Source: Verrucomicrobiota bacterium (lineage in GTDB: Bacteria; Verrucomicrobiota; Verrucomicrobiia; Verrucomicrobiales; Verrucomicrobiaceae). From it: a stretch of DNA of 64,000 nt. This document shows positions 33,583 to 41,962 of this stretch, in pieces. The stretch covers positions 1 through 64,000 of the forward strand of contig JAFLEI010000018.1 in NCBI GenBank assembly GCA_017301975.1, read 5' to 3'. The first letter of the stretch is position 1. Every line of letters begins with the position of its first letter. The translations under genes were made by a program, and so were the position numbers. The notes beneath the pieces are model-generated. The model searched no databases. It worked only from the letters and a program-made list of their open reading frames with translations, and had not been told where the DNA came from.

Positions 33583-34659
33583 ATGGTCACGATCACAATC
33601 CAGGAACTCACCAAACGATTCAGCGGCAGTGTTGTGCTGAGCAGCGTGGACCTGCAGATCGCCGCAGGGGAATTGTTCTTCCTGCTGGGGCCCAGCGGCT
33701 GCGGCAAGACCACACTGCTCCGCCACATTGCCGGGTTCTACACGCCGGACTCCGGCAAGATCTGGTTTGATGATGAGGACGTAACCCGCCTGCCCGCACA
33801 CAAGCGCGGCACGGGCATGATGTTTCAAAGCTACGCCCTGTGGCCGCACCTGAACGTGGCGCAAAACGTGGCCTTCGGGCTGGAGGAGCGGAAGCGCCCG
33901 CGCCGGGAGATCGAGCACCGCGTCTCCGAAGCGCTGGAGCAGGTGAAGCTGAGCGGCCTCGGCACCCGCAAAATCCAGCAGCTTTCCGGCGGGCAGCAGC
34001 AGCGCGTGGCCCTGGCGCGCGCGCTGGTGATCCGCCCCAAGTGCCTGCTGCTGGATGAACCTCTCTCCAATCTGGATGCCAAGCTGCGCCTGGAAATGCG
34101 CACGGAGATTCGCACGATCGTCAAGCAGCATGGACTCACCGCCATTTACGTCACGCATGACCGCGATGAAGCCCTGAGCATGGCTGACCGCATGGCGATC
34201 ATGGATGCCGGCAAGCTGGTGCAGGTGGGGGCGGCTCCTGAGATTTACCTCAATCCCTCCACACGCATGGTGGCCGAGTTCATTGGCGAGACGAACTTCG
34301 TCGAAGGCCGCACCCTGCGCGAGAGCAGTCGCGCGGGATTTTACGATGTAGAACCCCCCTTCGGCGTCCTGCGCGGTCGCACCGACGGCACCTGGCAGCC
34401 CGCCAGCGGCCAGCCCGTGATGCTGAGCGTCCGGCCTGAGGCACTGACCTTTGGCAATGTGCTCGATTCTCCGAACCGTTTCCCCGGCCACATCCTCGAC
34501 ACCACCTACCTCGGTGCGACGGTACAGTACCTTATCCAAGTGCACGGCGGCCCGCAGATGAAGGTCTGCGAGACCAATCCCCAGGACCTGCGTCTACCAG
34601 GCGAGGACGAAGTGCGTGTGATGGCCGCGATGGGAGATGTCGTGATTCTGCGCAAATGA
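33583..34659 (+). CDS. ABC importer ATP-binding protein (FbpC/PotA-like)
   Basis: This 358-residue ATPase energises a periplasmic-binding-protein importer. It shows Walker A LLGPSGCGKTTLL, Q-loop MMFQSYALWPHLNV, signature LSGGQQQRVALARAL, Walker B LLLDEPLSNLDA and the switch histidine in YVTHDRDEA. A TOBE-type regulatory domain forms the C-terminus (VMLSVRPEALTFG). The similarity is to iron(III), spermidine and 2-aminoethylphosphonate importers; the fused permease in this locus points to the iron type. I place the start at 33583 (MVTITIQELTKRF). The binding protein is encoded downstream, beyond a tandem repeat array. Confidence 0.9.
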   Translation: MVTITIQELTKRFSGSVVLSSVDLQIAAGELFFLLGPSGCGKTTLLRHIAGFYTPDSGKIWFDDEDVTRLPAHKRGTGMMFQSYALWPHLNVAQNVAFGLEERKRPRREIEHRVSEALEQVKLSGLGTRKIQQLSGGQQQRVALARALVIRPKCLLLDEPLSNLDAKLRLEMRTEIRTIVKQHGLTAIYVTHDRDEALSMADRMAIMDAGKLVQVGAAPEIYLNPSTRMVAEFIGETNFVEGRTLRESSRAGFYDVEPPFGVLRGRTDGTWQPASGQPVMLSVRPEALTFGNVLDSPNRFPGHILDTTYLGATVQYLIQVHGGPQMKVCETNPQDLRLPGEDEVRVMAAMGDVVILRK

Positions 34660-34774
34660 CCCCGCCACTTTCCAGAACCAAGCGGTGGCGTCTTCGGGCA
34701 TCCTCTTCCTCCTACTCGAACCCCGCACAGCGCTGGGCATGCGACCGCCCAGCGCGAGATTGCAACACGCAGAC

Positions 34775-35390
34775 CGTAGGTCGGTCGTGTTTGGCGCCAA
34801 AGATGCTGCAACACCCACCGCCCGCTCCGCCAAACCGCCCGACTTCGAGGACGTCCTTACGCCACAGAGCCTGCCGCACGCTCGCAGACGGGCGGGCTGT
34901 CGCCACGACCGTCCTACGTCCATGCAGCCCTCCCTTCGTAGGTCGGCCGTGTTTGGCGTCAAAGATGCTGCAACACCCACCGCCCGCTCCGCCAAACCGC
35001 CCGACTTCGAGGACGTCCTTACGCCACAGAGCCTGCCGCACGCTCGCAGACGGGCGGGCTGTCGCCACGACCGTCCTACGTCCATGCAGCCCTCCCTTCG
35101 TAGGTCGGCCGTGTTTGGCGTCAAAGATGCTGCAACACCCACCGCCCGCTCCGCCAAACCGCCCGACTTCGAGGACGTCCTTACGCCACAGAGCCTGCCG
35201 CACGCTCGCAGACGGGCGGGCTGTCGCCACGACCGTCCTACGTCCATGCAGCCCTCCGTCCGTAGGTCGGCCGTGTTTGTCGTCGAAGACGTTGCAACAT
35301 TCACCGCCCGCTCCGCCAAACCGCCCGACCATGAGCGCGTCCGTACGCCCTTGCGTCACCCCTGCGCTGACAGACATGCCTGTCGTACAT
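34775..35390 (+). repeat. tandem 162-bp repeat array made of CGTAGG-ended elements (A3)
   Basis: Three near-identical 162-bp units begin at 34775, 34937 and 35099, and a diverged partial fourth begins at 35261. Each unit is a 144-bp element bounded by CGTAGGTCGG(T/C)CGTGT and the complement of CGTAGGACGGTCGTGG, plus an 18-bp spacer. The unit is a multiple of three, so frames stay open through the array on both strands. I do not take this as coding. It occupies most of the gap 34660-35443 within the ABC locus. Confidence 0.85.
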
Positions 35391-35443
35391 GCTTTTGGAA
35401 AGTGGAGGAAAAGCGGAAAAAAGAAGATTGGAGGGAGCGAGGC

Positions 35444-37135
35444 ATGGCTATGAATGGTATTTTCCACCACCCACGCACCCAGGCTATGCTCTCCTGGGCT
35501 CAGCACTGGCGCAAGGAACTCACCGTCTTTTTCCCCATGCTGGCCACGCTGGCAGGTCCGTTTTTGCTCAAGCCCACGCAGAGCACTGCCCCCGCCCATT
35601 ACGACCGGCGGCTGGTCATCATCTCGCCGCACCATGATCGCATCCGCGAGGAGTTTGGGCATGCCTTTGCCACGCATTGGAAAAACACCAAAGGGCAGAC
35701 GCTGTTCATCGACTGGCGCGTGCCCGGCGGCACCTCCGAAATCGCCATGCTGATCAAGTCCGAGGCCACCGCCGCCTTTCAGCAGTACTGGCAGAAGACC
35801 CAGCAGCAGAGCTGGACACCCGCCGTCGCGCAGTCCTGCCTGAACCCGAAGGCCGCACCCGACGATGCCGCACGCAAAGCCTACCTCGCCTCGAACGTCG
35901 GCACGGGCATCGATGTCTTCTTTGGCGGCGGTGCTTATGATTTCGAGCAGCAGGCCAGGGCCGGCACGCTGGTGGCGGGTGACAGTGAAAAAAACGGCCT
36001 CAGCGGCTTGGCGAAAAAGCACCCCGAGTGGTTTAGCGATGCCGGCATTCCCGAAAAACTCAGCGGCGAGCCCTTCCGCGATCCGCAATTCCGCTGGTGC
36101 GGTGCCTGCCTTTCCAGCAGCGGCATCGTCTTCAATCGCGATGTGCTGCGGCGCATCGGCATCGCGCAGGATCCCGCCGCCTGGGCAGACCTCGCGGACC
36201 CACACTACTACGGCCAGATCGCCCTCAGTGATCCGGGCAAGAGCGGCTCCGTGACGAAGGCTTTGGAAATGCTCATCCAGCAGCAGATGCAGAGCGCGCA
36301 TGATCGGCTCAAAGCCGTGCCGAAGTCAAAGCTCACCCCTGAACAGCTCGAAGCCCAGGCCGTCGCGGAAGGCTGGAATGAAGGGCTGCGCCTCATCCTG
36401 CGCCTCAGCGCCAATGCACGCTACTTCACCGATTTCTCCACCAAGATTCCGCTCGAAGTCGCCAAGGGCGATGCCGCAGCAGGTATGTGCATCGACTTCT
36501 ACGGACGCTCTGCGGAAGAGGACGTGCGCCGGGCCGATGGCACCTCCCGCGTGGGCTTCATCGCCCCGCTGGGCGGCACATCTGTCAGTGTCGATCCCAT
36601 CGGCATGCTGCGTGGCGCGCCCGATCCGGAACTGGCCACCGCCTTCCTGGAGTTCGTGCTCGGGGACGAAGGGCAGAAGCTGTGGAGCTACCGCGTGGGC
36701 GAGCCCGGCGGACCCCGGCATCACGCCTTGCGCCGCCTGCCCGTGCGGCATGATTTGTACACGCCGGAAAACATCGCCATGATGAGCGACGGCCACGAGG
36801 CCCCCTTTGAAAAAGCCCAGGCCTTCACCTACCACCCGGAGCGCACCGCCGCCCTGTTCAACACCATCCGCTTCCTCGTCCGCGTGATCTGCGTGGACTC
36901 CCATGAAGAGCTGCACGCCGCATGGAAGACCATCATCGATCACGGCATGCCCGAACGCGCCCTGCAGGTGCTGGAAGACCTCACCCGCGTGAAGCACGAA
37001 GCCGCCACCGGCAACATCGCCAAGATCCTCTCCGCCCGCGACAAGGTGCAGGAAACACGATTGGCACGTGAGCTGGGTGATGCTTTTAGAAACCAGTTTC
37101 TTAAAGCCGCGAGGATCGCGGAGAGAGGGATGTAA
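35444..37135 (+). CDS. ABC importer substrate-binding protein (iron-type family 1)
   Basis: This protein of about 563 residues is anchored or secreted by a hydrophobic segment near residues 28-42 (LTVFFPMLATLAGPFLL). The mature part follows the family 1 solute-binding pattern: RRLVIISPHHDRIREEFGHAF for the first strand, GTGIDVFFGGGAYDF, GIVFNRDVL and SVSVDPIGMLRGAPDPELATAFLEFVLGDEGQKLW. It is longer than iron-binding FbpA proteins (about 340), with an extra C-terminal helical region. The frame is open far upstream through the repeat array; GGAGG before the ATG at 35444 supports this start. It ends 2 bp from the convergent gene. Confidence 0.82.
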   Translation: MAMNGIFHHPRTQAMLSWAQHWRKELTVFFPMLATLAGPFLLKPTQSTAPAHYDRRLVIISPHHDRIREEFGHAFATHWKNTKGQTLFIDWRVPGGTSEIAMLIKSEATAAFQQYWQKTQQQSWTPAVAQSCLNPKAAPDDAARKAYLASNVGTGIDVFFGGGAYDFEQQARAGTLVAGDSEKNGLSGLAKKHPEWFSDAGIPEKLSGEPFRDPQFRWCGACLSSSGIVFNRDVLRRIGIAQDPAAWADLADPHYYGQIALSDPGKSGSVTKALEMLIQQQMQSAHDRLKAVPKSKLTPEQLEAQAVAEGWNEGLRLILRLSANARYFTDFSTKIPLEVAKGDAAAGMCIDFYGRSAEEDVRRADGTSRVGFIAPLGGTSVSVDPIGMLRGAPDPELATAFLEFVLGDEGQKLWSYRVGEPGGPRHHALRRLPVRHDLYTPENIAMMSDGHEAPFEKAQAFTYHPERTAALFNTIRFLVRVICVDSHEELHAAWKTIIDHGMPERALQVLEDLTRVKHEAATGNIAKILSARDKVQETRLARELGDAFRNQFLKAARIAERGM

Positions 37136-37137
37136 TT

Positions 37138-39903
37138 TTACTTCTGGCTGCGCAGATGGTCACAGGTGATGAACAGGACCTGAAGCACATCCGCGTTTTC
37201 CGCCTCGCCTTTGGTGACCGGCTTCCACACGGCAAGCATTCGCGCGCTGCCATCGGGAATGCAGGTGCTGGTCGTCAGTTTCATGAGGTCAAAGTCAGTC
37301 AGCGGAAACTCAAGGCGGCGGCCTTGGAAATCGACGACCTCCTCCCGATGCACACTCGGCTGCGCCGTGTGAAATTCGGAAGAGAGGACGAGCCTAACAG
37401 GCATGCTCTCAGACCTGCCCAGGGCCTCCACTTCATTAATGAAGCCCACCAGTCGCACTTCTTGGTTCAGCTCATCGTTCAAATAGGGTTGCTGCACTCC
37501 CTGCTCGAACCTTACGTTGTTTGAACCGGCTGTGGTCTCAAAGCGCGAGAAGCCAAGGTGTTTCGCCTTCCCCTCTTTCACCGCCGCGAGGAGTTTTTCC
37601 AACGCCGGCTTGTGGTTGCTGTGGCCACCCGCGCCAGACATCAGTTCACGCACTAGCGGGCCCGAAGCCTCCAGCACTTGGGAGGTGAGTGCCACGCAGG
37701 CGGGGCTGTATTCACGCCTCATCCACTCCACATACTTTTCCACTTTGTCCAAATTCTCCTGGGTGTTTCTGACCACGATCTGAGAGACCGGGCCGCCGTG
37801 GTGTGCCGTGGCGCTCGGAGGAAATGGGACGCCTGCTTCCTCCAGGATTTCCTTGGCCGTCCGATGGTCGGGCGGTGTAGAGCTCGATGTTTGGTTAACG
37901 GCAAATGGATCGTCCGAGCTAGCCTCCTTGCCAGATGGAATTGCACTCCAGTCCGGTGGGACCCGATAGCTGCGCGTGTACTGCTCCTGATCGTCTGACT
38001 TGGGCACACTGGCCAGCATCTGCGCCAAAGTGGGTCCGCTCTCCTTTCTGCGTGCGCTGTGCGGCACCACATCGCAATGCAGGAAGGTGGCGGTGAGCTG
38101 GTCGCCTGCAGGATCTCCGGGGAGCCGCAGCAGGGAGAGCAGCCGGGTGCCGCCATTTTCCACATGCAGGCTGGTCGTTGTCTGCTGCACATGCGGGTGT
38201 TCCAGGGGAAAGCTGTGCCTCTGCTGGGTTTCCGGGTCCACCACGGTTCCCCGCGCAGCCTGCGGTGGCAGCGGATGAAACTCATGCGAAAGCATGAGAT
38301 CCACGGAGTCATTAAAATAGATCATCGGTTCAAACTCCAGGATCTCCCCCACGTTTTGAGTTTCAAATCCCGGCCCCATATGCCCGTCTTCGTCTCTGCC
38401 GTATTCTGAGAGGCGGGTGTGCTCATGCACCGCCTCCAGAGTGGCACGTACTTCGGACAGGGACTCCATCCGGCTCGTGCTGACGGCCTTCATGCCATGG
38501 TTGCCGGTGCGCAGAGCCTCCTGGACCTTCGCCCATTGTCCACCATGGTCTGTTTCTGCCGCCGCCTGCGCAGCGAGGCTACGCAGAAAAGCACCGGAGC
38601 CCTGCACGGTATGCAGCGTCAGCACCGCAGTCCTTGGCAGCTTTGCGGTCAGTTGATCGACCAGCGCAATGATGCGCTCCACGTTTTCATGCGTGTTCAC
38701 CACAGTCAGCACATCCTCCTCTACCACGGCCTCCGCACCGGCGGCGGGTGCCACGCCATGGGTGTCAAAGTAGGGCTGCAACCGCATCCCGGTACCCAGG
38801 CACTCGTTCTCAAGTAGACCCGACGGCACGGCCAGCGCCAGCTTGCGCATGCCTGCGGGCACCTTGAGTAGCGCAGCCCTGACCTGCGGCCTTTCCTGCG
38901 GCACTCCGCCAGCCACTTTGACGATGTGCCCGGTAAGAAACGCCGCCCACAGCACATCTGCATTTTCAGCCCCCGCTTTGCCATAGGGCCGGGCGATGCC
39001 CAGCAGGTGAGTGCTGCCGCGCTGCATCCGAAGGCTGGATGAAAACCGCTGCACTGGCACCGTGGTGAACGGTATTTCCGTCGCATTTCCCGTGGCTGGA
39101 TCGGAGAGCACCACGGGGCGTCCGCTTGGCAGCGCGGGATTGATCTCCAAGGAGCAACTGGCCTCGATGTGCTGCCAGTCAGGAGCAATGACGGGTTCGA
39201 TGTTCAACTGCATGCCCACCATCTGCGTTTCCCGGTCCACGGAGAGGTGGCGCTTCTCATCGCGGCTGACCAAAGGCAAAACATGCTCCTGCACTGACCT
39301 CGTCGTGGCCCTCACCCCGGATTTGGTTTCCAGAAACGCATCCTGAACCACGCGCACCTGCGTCTCCGCCTTGGTCGCCTGCTGCAGCAGGCCAGCGAGC
39401 GCCTTGGCTGCATCTCCCTGTGCCACCGCCGCATTTGCCTCGCGGATGATCTCTCCCGGCCCCTCCACCACGGTCAAAACAAAGCTCATTTGGTGGGGAT
39501 AATGAACGCACATGCTCTCGATGTAGGCCTCACAGAGATCCATCTCTGCCTTCCTATTGACGACAGTGAGCGTGCCTGAGAAGGAATCAAATGAGGCGCT
39601 GGCTCCAGTGGGAAACACGATGCCAGCTTCCTCAAGGACAGTACGCGCAGTCTTGATCAGTGGCACACTCTCACCCGCCTTGCGCTTCGGAGGTGGAGAT
39701 TCAGCAAAGGGATCTTCGGCGGGAATTTCGGACGGCATTCCTTGGGCTGCCGCATTCACAAAATCGCGCGGCACCTGAAAGACGCGCGTGATCATTGCGC
39801 CGGGTTTGGACTCTTCTCGGGGCTTGGCCTCAGGCGCCTCTGCCCCCATGCCTGAAATGCAGAGCACCGCCCAGCAGAGCAAAAACATGGAAAGCCGGAT
39901 CAT
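37138..39903 (-). CDS. secreted protein with three secretin-like repeats
   Basis: This 921-residue protein has a signal peptide (LSMFLLCWAVLCISGMGAEA). Three internal repeats at about residues 35-330, 345-635 and 645-921 each begin with a VLEEAGI.FP/LTVVN or VVRNTQENLDKVEKYVEWM block, as in secretin N-domains. Each continues into a beta-rich part with FETQNVGEILEFEP or an equivalent. Repeat 2 is less well preserved in its opening. Similar single units are common in Verrucomicrobia envelope proteins. No pore-forming secretin C-terminus is obvious. It lies on the opposite strand between the binding-protein and permease genes of the ABC importer and is divergent from the permease. Confidence 0.75.
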   Translation of the reverse strand: MIRLSMFLLCWAVLCISGMGAEAPEAKPREESKPGAMITRVFQVPRDFVNAAAQGMPSEIPAEDPFAESPPPKRKAGESVPLIKTARTVLEEAGIVFPTGASASFDSFSGTLTVVNRKAEMDLCEAYIESMCVHYPHQMSFVLTVVEGPGEIIREANAAVAQGDAAKALAGLLQQATKAETQVRVVQDAFLETKSGVRATTRSVQEHVLPLVSRDEKRHLSVDRETQMVGMQLNIEPVIAPDWQHIEASCSLEINPALPSGRPVVLSDPATGNATEIPFTTVPVQRFSSSLRMQRGSTHLLGIARPYGKAGAENADVLWAAFLTGHIVKVAGGVPQERPQVRAALLKVPAGMRKLALAVPSGLLENECLGTGMRLQPYFDTHGVAPAAGAEAVVEEDVLTVVNTHENVERIIALVDQLTAKLPRTAVLTLHTVQGSGAFLRSLAAQAAAETDHGGQWAKVQEALRTGNHGMKAVSTSRMESLSEVRATLEAVHEHTRLSEYGRDEDGHMGPGFETQNVGEILEFEPMIYFNDSVDLMLSHEFHPLPPQAARGTVVDPETQQRHSFPLEHPHVQQTTTSLHVENGGTRLLSLLRLPGDPAGDQLTATFLHCDVVPHSARRKESGPTLAQMLASVPKSDDQEQYTRSYRVPPDWSAIPSGKEASSDDPFAVNQTSSSTPPDHRTAKEILEEAGVPFPPSATAHHGGPVSQIVVRNTQENLDKVEKYVEWMRREYSPACVALTSQVLEASGPLVRELMSGAGGHSNHKPALEKLLAAVKEGKAKHLGFSRFETTAGSNNVRFEQGVQQPYLNDELNQEVRLVGFINEVEALGRSESMPVRLVLSSEFHTAQPSVHREEVVDFQGRRLEFPLTDFDLMKLTTSTCIPDGSARMLAVWKPVTKGEAENADVLQVLFITCDHLRSQK

Positions 39904-40060
39904 GGCGTGAGATTACTCAACCCGGAGGCGTTTCGTCGAGCGCAAAAGTGGTGCTGTGCCTGCGTGCGAGAGCTTGTGGTGTTCATGTGCATGCCCGCCT
40001 GGCTTTCGTGCTGGACGTGCGCCGCTGGCTGGCGCACAAAGAGGGGGCTTCGCCTGTCCC

Positions 40061-41758
40061 ATGTCCAAAACCCTCTCACTGCTGATCTTTCTGGGGATGA
40101 CCGCGTTTTTCGCGTGCTTCTTTGCCTACCCGATCTGGGCGGCGCTGGAGGCGGCGTTTCGCGGGCCGGATCACAAGTTCACGCTGGATTATGTGTCGGA
40201 GGTTTTCCTCAATGAGCTGTACCGCCAGGGGCTGTGGAATTCGTTTGTCATCGCGGTGTGGACGACGCTGGGCGCGCTCTGCGTGGCGCTGCCGCTGGCG
40301 GTGTGCTACGTGCGCTTTGCCTTCCCCGGCCGTGCGCTGATGAATTCGCTGGTGCTCATTCCCATGATCCTGCCGCCATTTGTGGGGGCCATCGGCATCA
40401 AGGCGATGCTGGGGCAGGCGGGCGCGCTGAACAGCCTGCTCATCCATCTCGGCCTCATGGACGCGCTGCATCCGACCGACTGGCTGGGGCAGCATCGCAT
40501 GCTGGGCATCATCGTCATGGAGGTGCTGCACCTGTATCCCATCATCTACCTCAATACGGCGGCGGCGCTCTCCAATCTCGATCCGGCGCTGGAGGAAGCT
40601 GCGGCCAACATGGGCTGCAATGCCTGGAGCCGCTTCTGGCGCGTGACGCTGCCGCTCATCATGCCCGGCGTGTTTGCCGGTGGCACCATCGTTTTCGTGT
40701 GGGCTTTCACCGAGATGGGCGTGCCGCTGCTGTTTGACTATGACCGCGTCACGGCTGTGCAGATTTTCCGCAGCATCAATGACCTCAGCGGGAACCCCTT
40801 CCCCTACGCCTTGGTGGCGGTGATGCTGGTCTTCAGCACATTGTTTTACCTCACGGGCAGGCTGCTCTTTGGCAGAGCGAATTCGGGCGGTGGTGGCGGA
40901 CGTGCCACCACGGGGCGTGAGACCCTCACGCTGCCTGCGGGACTTGGCTGGCTCTGCACCGCCTTCTTTGCCGGTGTCACCTTCCTGGCCGTGCTGCCGC
41001 ATGTCGGCGTGGTGCTGCTGTCGTTTTCTAAGGACTGGTATGGCACCGTCATTCCGCACTCGCTGACGCTGGAGCATTACCGCGATGCGCTGGGGCATGA
41101 GCTCACGCTTTCATCCATCGCCAACAGCTTGAAGTACTCCACGCTGGCCATGCTGGTGGCGCTCGTGCTGGGCACCGGTGTGGCCTACGTCTCCGTGCGC
41201 ACCCGTCTCTGGGGCCGCCAGCTTCTTGACGCCATGGCGATGCTGCCGCTGGCCGTACCGGGCATTGTGATGGCGTTTGGCTATCTGGCCATGACGCGGG
41301 AGGGCCAGCCCTTTGACTGGCTGATGCTGGGGGAAGATCCGCTGCTGCTGCTCGTCATCGCGTATGCCGTGCGCAGACTCCCCTACGTGGTGAGGTCCGC
41401 CGCCGCTGGTTTTCAGCAGGTGAGCCCCACGCTGGAAGAGGCCGCGCAAAACCTCGGCGCACGCCCGGAGAAAGCGCTGTGGCGCATCACGCTGCCGCTC
41501 GTCGCACCCAATCTCGTCGCGGGCGCCCTGCTCGCCTTTTCCTTCGCCATGCTGGAAGTGAGCGACAGCATGATCCTCGCGCAGCAGGCCACCTACTTCC
41601 CCATCACCAAGGCGATCTACTCACTGGTGCTCGCTCTCGGCAGCGGACCCAATCTCGCCTCCGCCCTCGGCGTGTGGGCGATGATCTTCCTCGCGGTGAC
41701 GATCCTCGGTGCGGGTGTGATCTTGGGGAAGAAGCTCGGGGCTTTGTTTCGGGGGTAG
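40061..41758 (+). CDS. fused ABC importer permease (FbpB-like)
   Basis: This 565-residue inner-membrane protein contains two fused permease domains with about 12 helices. Each half carries an EAA loop: EEAAANMGCNAWSRFWRVTLP in the first and EEAAQNLGARPEKALWRITLP in the second, which contact the ATPase. Fused double permeases of this type are typical of iron(III) importers such as FbpB/SfuB. I take MSKTLSLL at 40061 as the start. It would complete the importer with the genes at 33583 and 35444 but is separated from them by the opposed gene. Confidence 0.88.
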   Translation: MSKTLSLLIFLGMTAFFACFFAYPIWAALEAAFRGPDHKFTLDYVSEVFLNELYRQGLWNSFVIAVWTTLGALCVALPLAVCYVRFAFPGRALMNSLVLIPMILPPFVGAIGIKAMLGQAGALNSLLIHLGLMDALHPTDWLGQHRMLGIIVMEVLHLYPIIYLNTAAALSNLDPALEEAAANMGCNAWSRFWRVTLPLIMPGVFAGGTIVFVWAFTEMGVPLLFDYDRVTAVQIFRSINDLSGNPFPYALVAVMLVFSTLFYLTGRLLFGRANSGGGGGRATTGRETLTLPAGLGWLCTAFFAGVTFLAVLPHVGVVLLSFSKDWYGTVIPHSLTLEHYRDALGHELTLSSIANSLKYSTLAMLVALVLGTGVAYVSVRTRLWGRQLLDAMAMLPLAVPGIVMAFGYLAMTREGQPFDWLMLGEDPLLLLVIAYAVRRLPYVVRSAAAGFQQVSPTLEEAAQNLGARPEKALWRITLPLVAPNLVAGALLAFSFAMLEVSDSMILAQQATYFPITKAIYSLVLALGSGPNLASALGVWAMIFLAVTILGAGVILGKKLGALFRG

Positions 41759-41962
41759 GTGGCAAGGGTGAACATCATCCCGCCAGCGGAAAGCAGTAGC
41801 TGTGTTTCCTCCCTTCGCTCTCCGAGCTACCGAGTACGAGCTGTTCCTCCATTCGCACCGCACTCCATATTGGCTGATTGCCCGCGCAACATCGCCGCAG
41901 CGTTCCGCATTCCATCTTGCTGCTATGGCGGTTCAAGGTAGGCTCCTTGCTGTTGCTGATTT

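Noticed and set aside
34775..35390. possible CRISPR array
   Set aside because: Units are contiguous, 162 bp and nearly identical, without unique spacers or cas genes.
34685..35443. N-terminal extension of the binding protein through the tandem repeat
   Set aside because: The repeat has the same open frames on both strands, and a ribosome site precedes the ATG at 35444; the extension looks like a consequence of the 54-codon unit.
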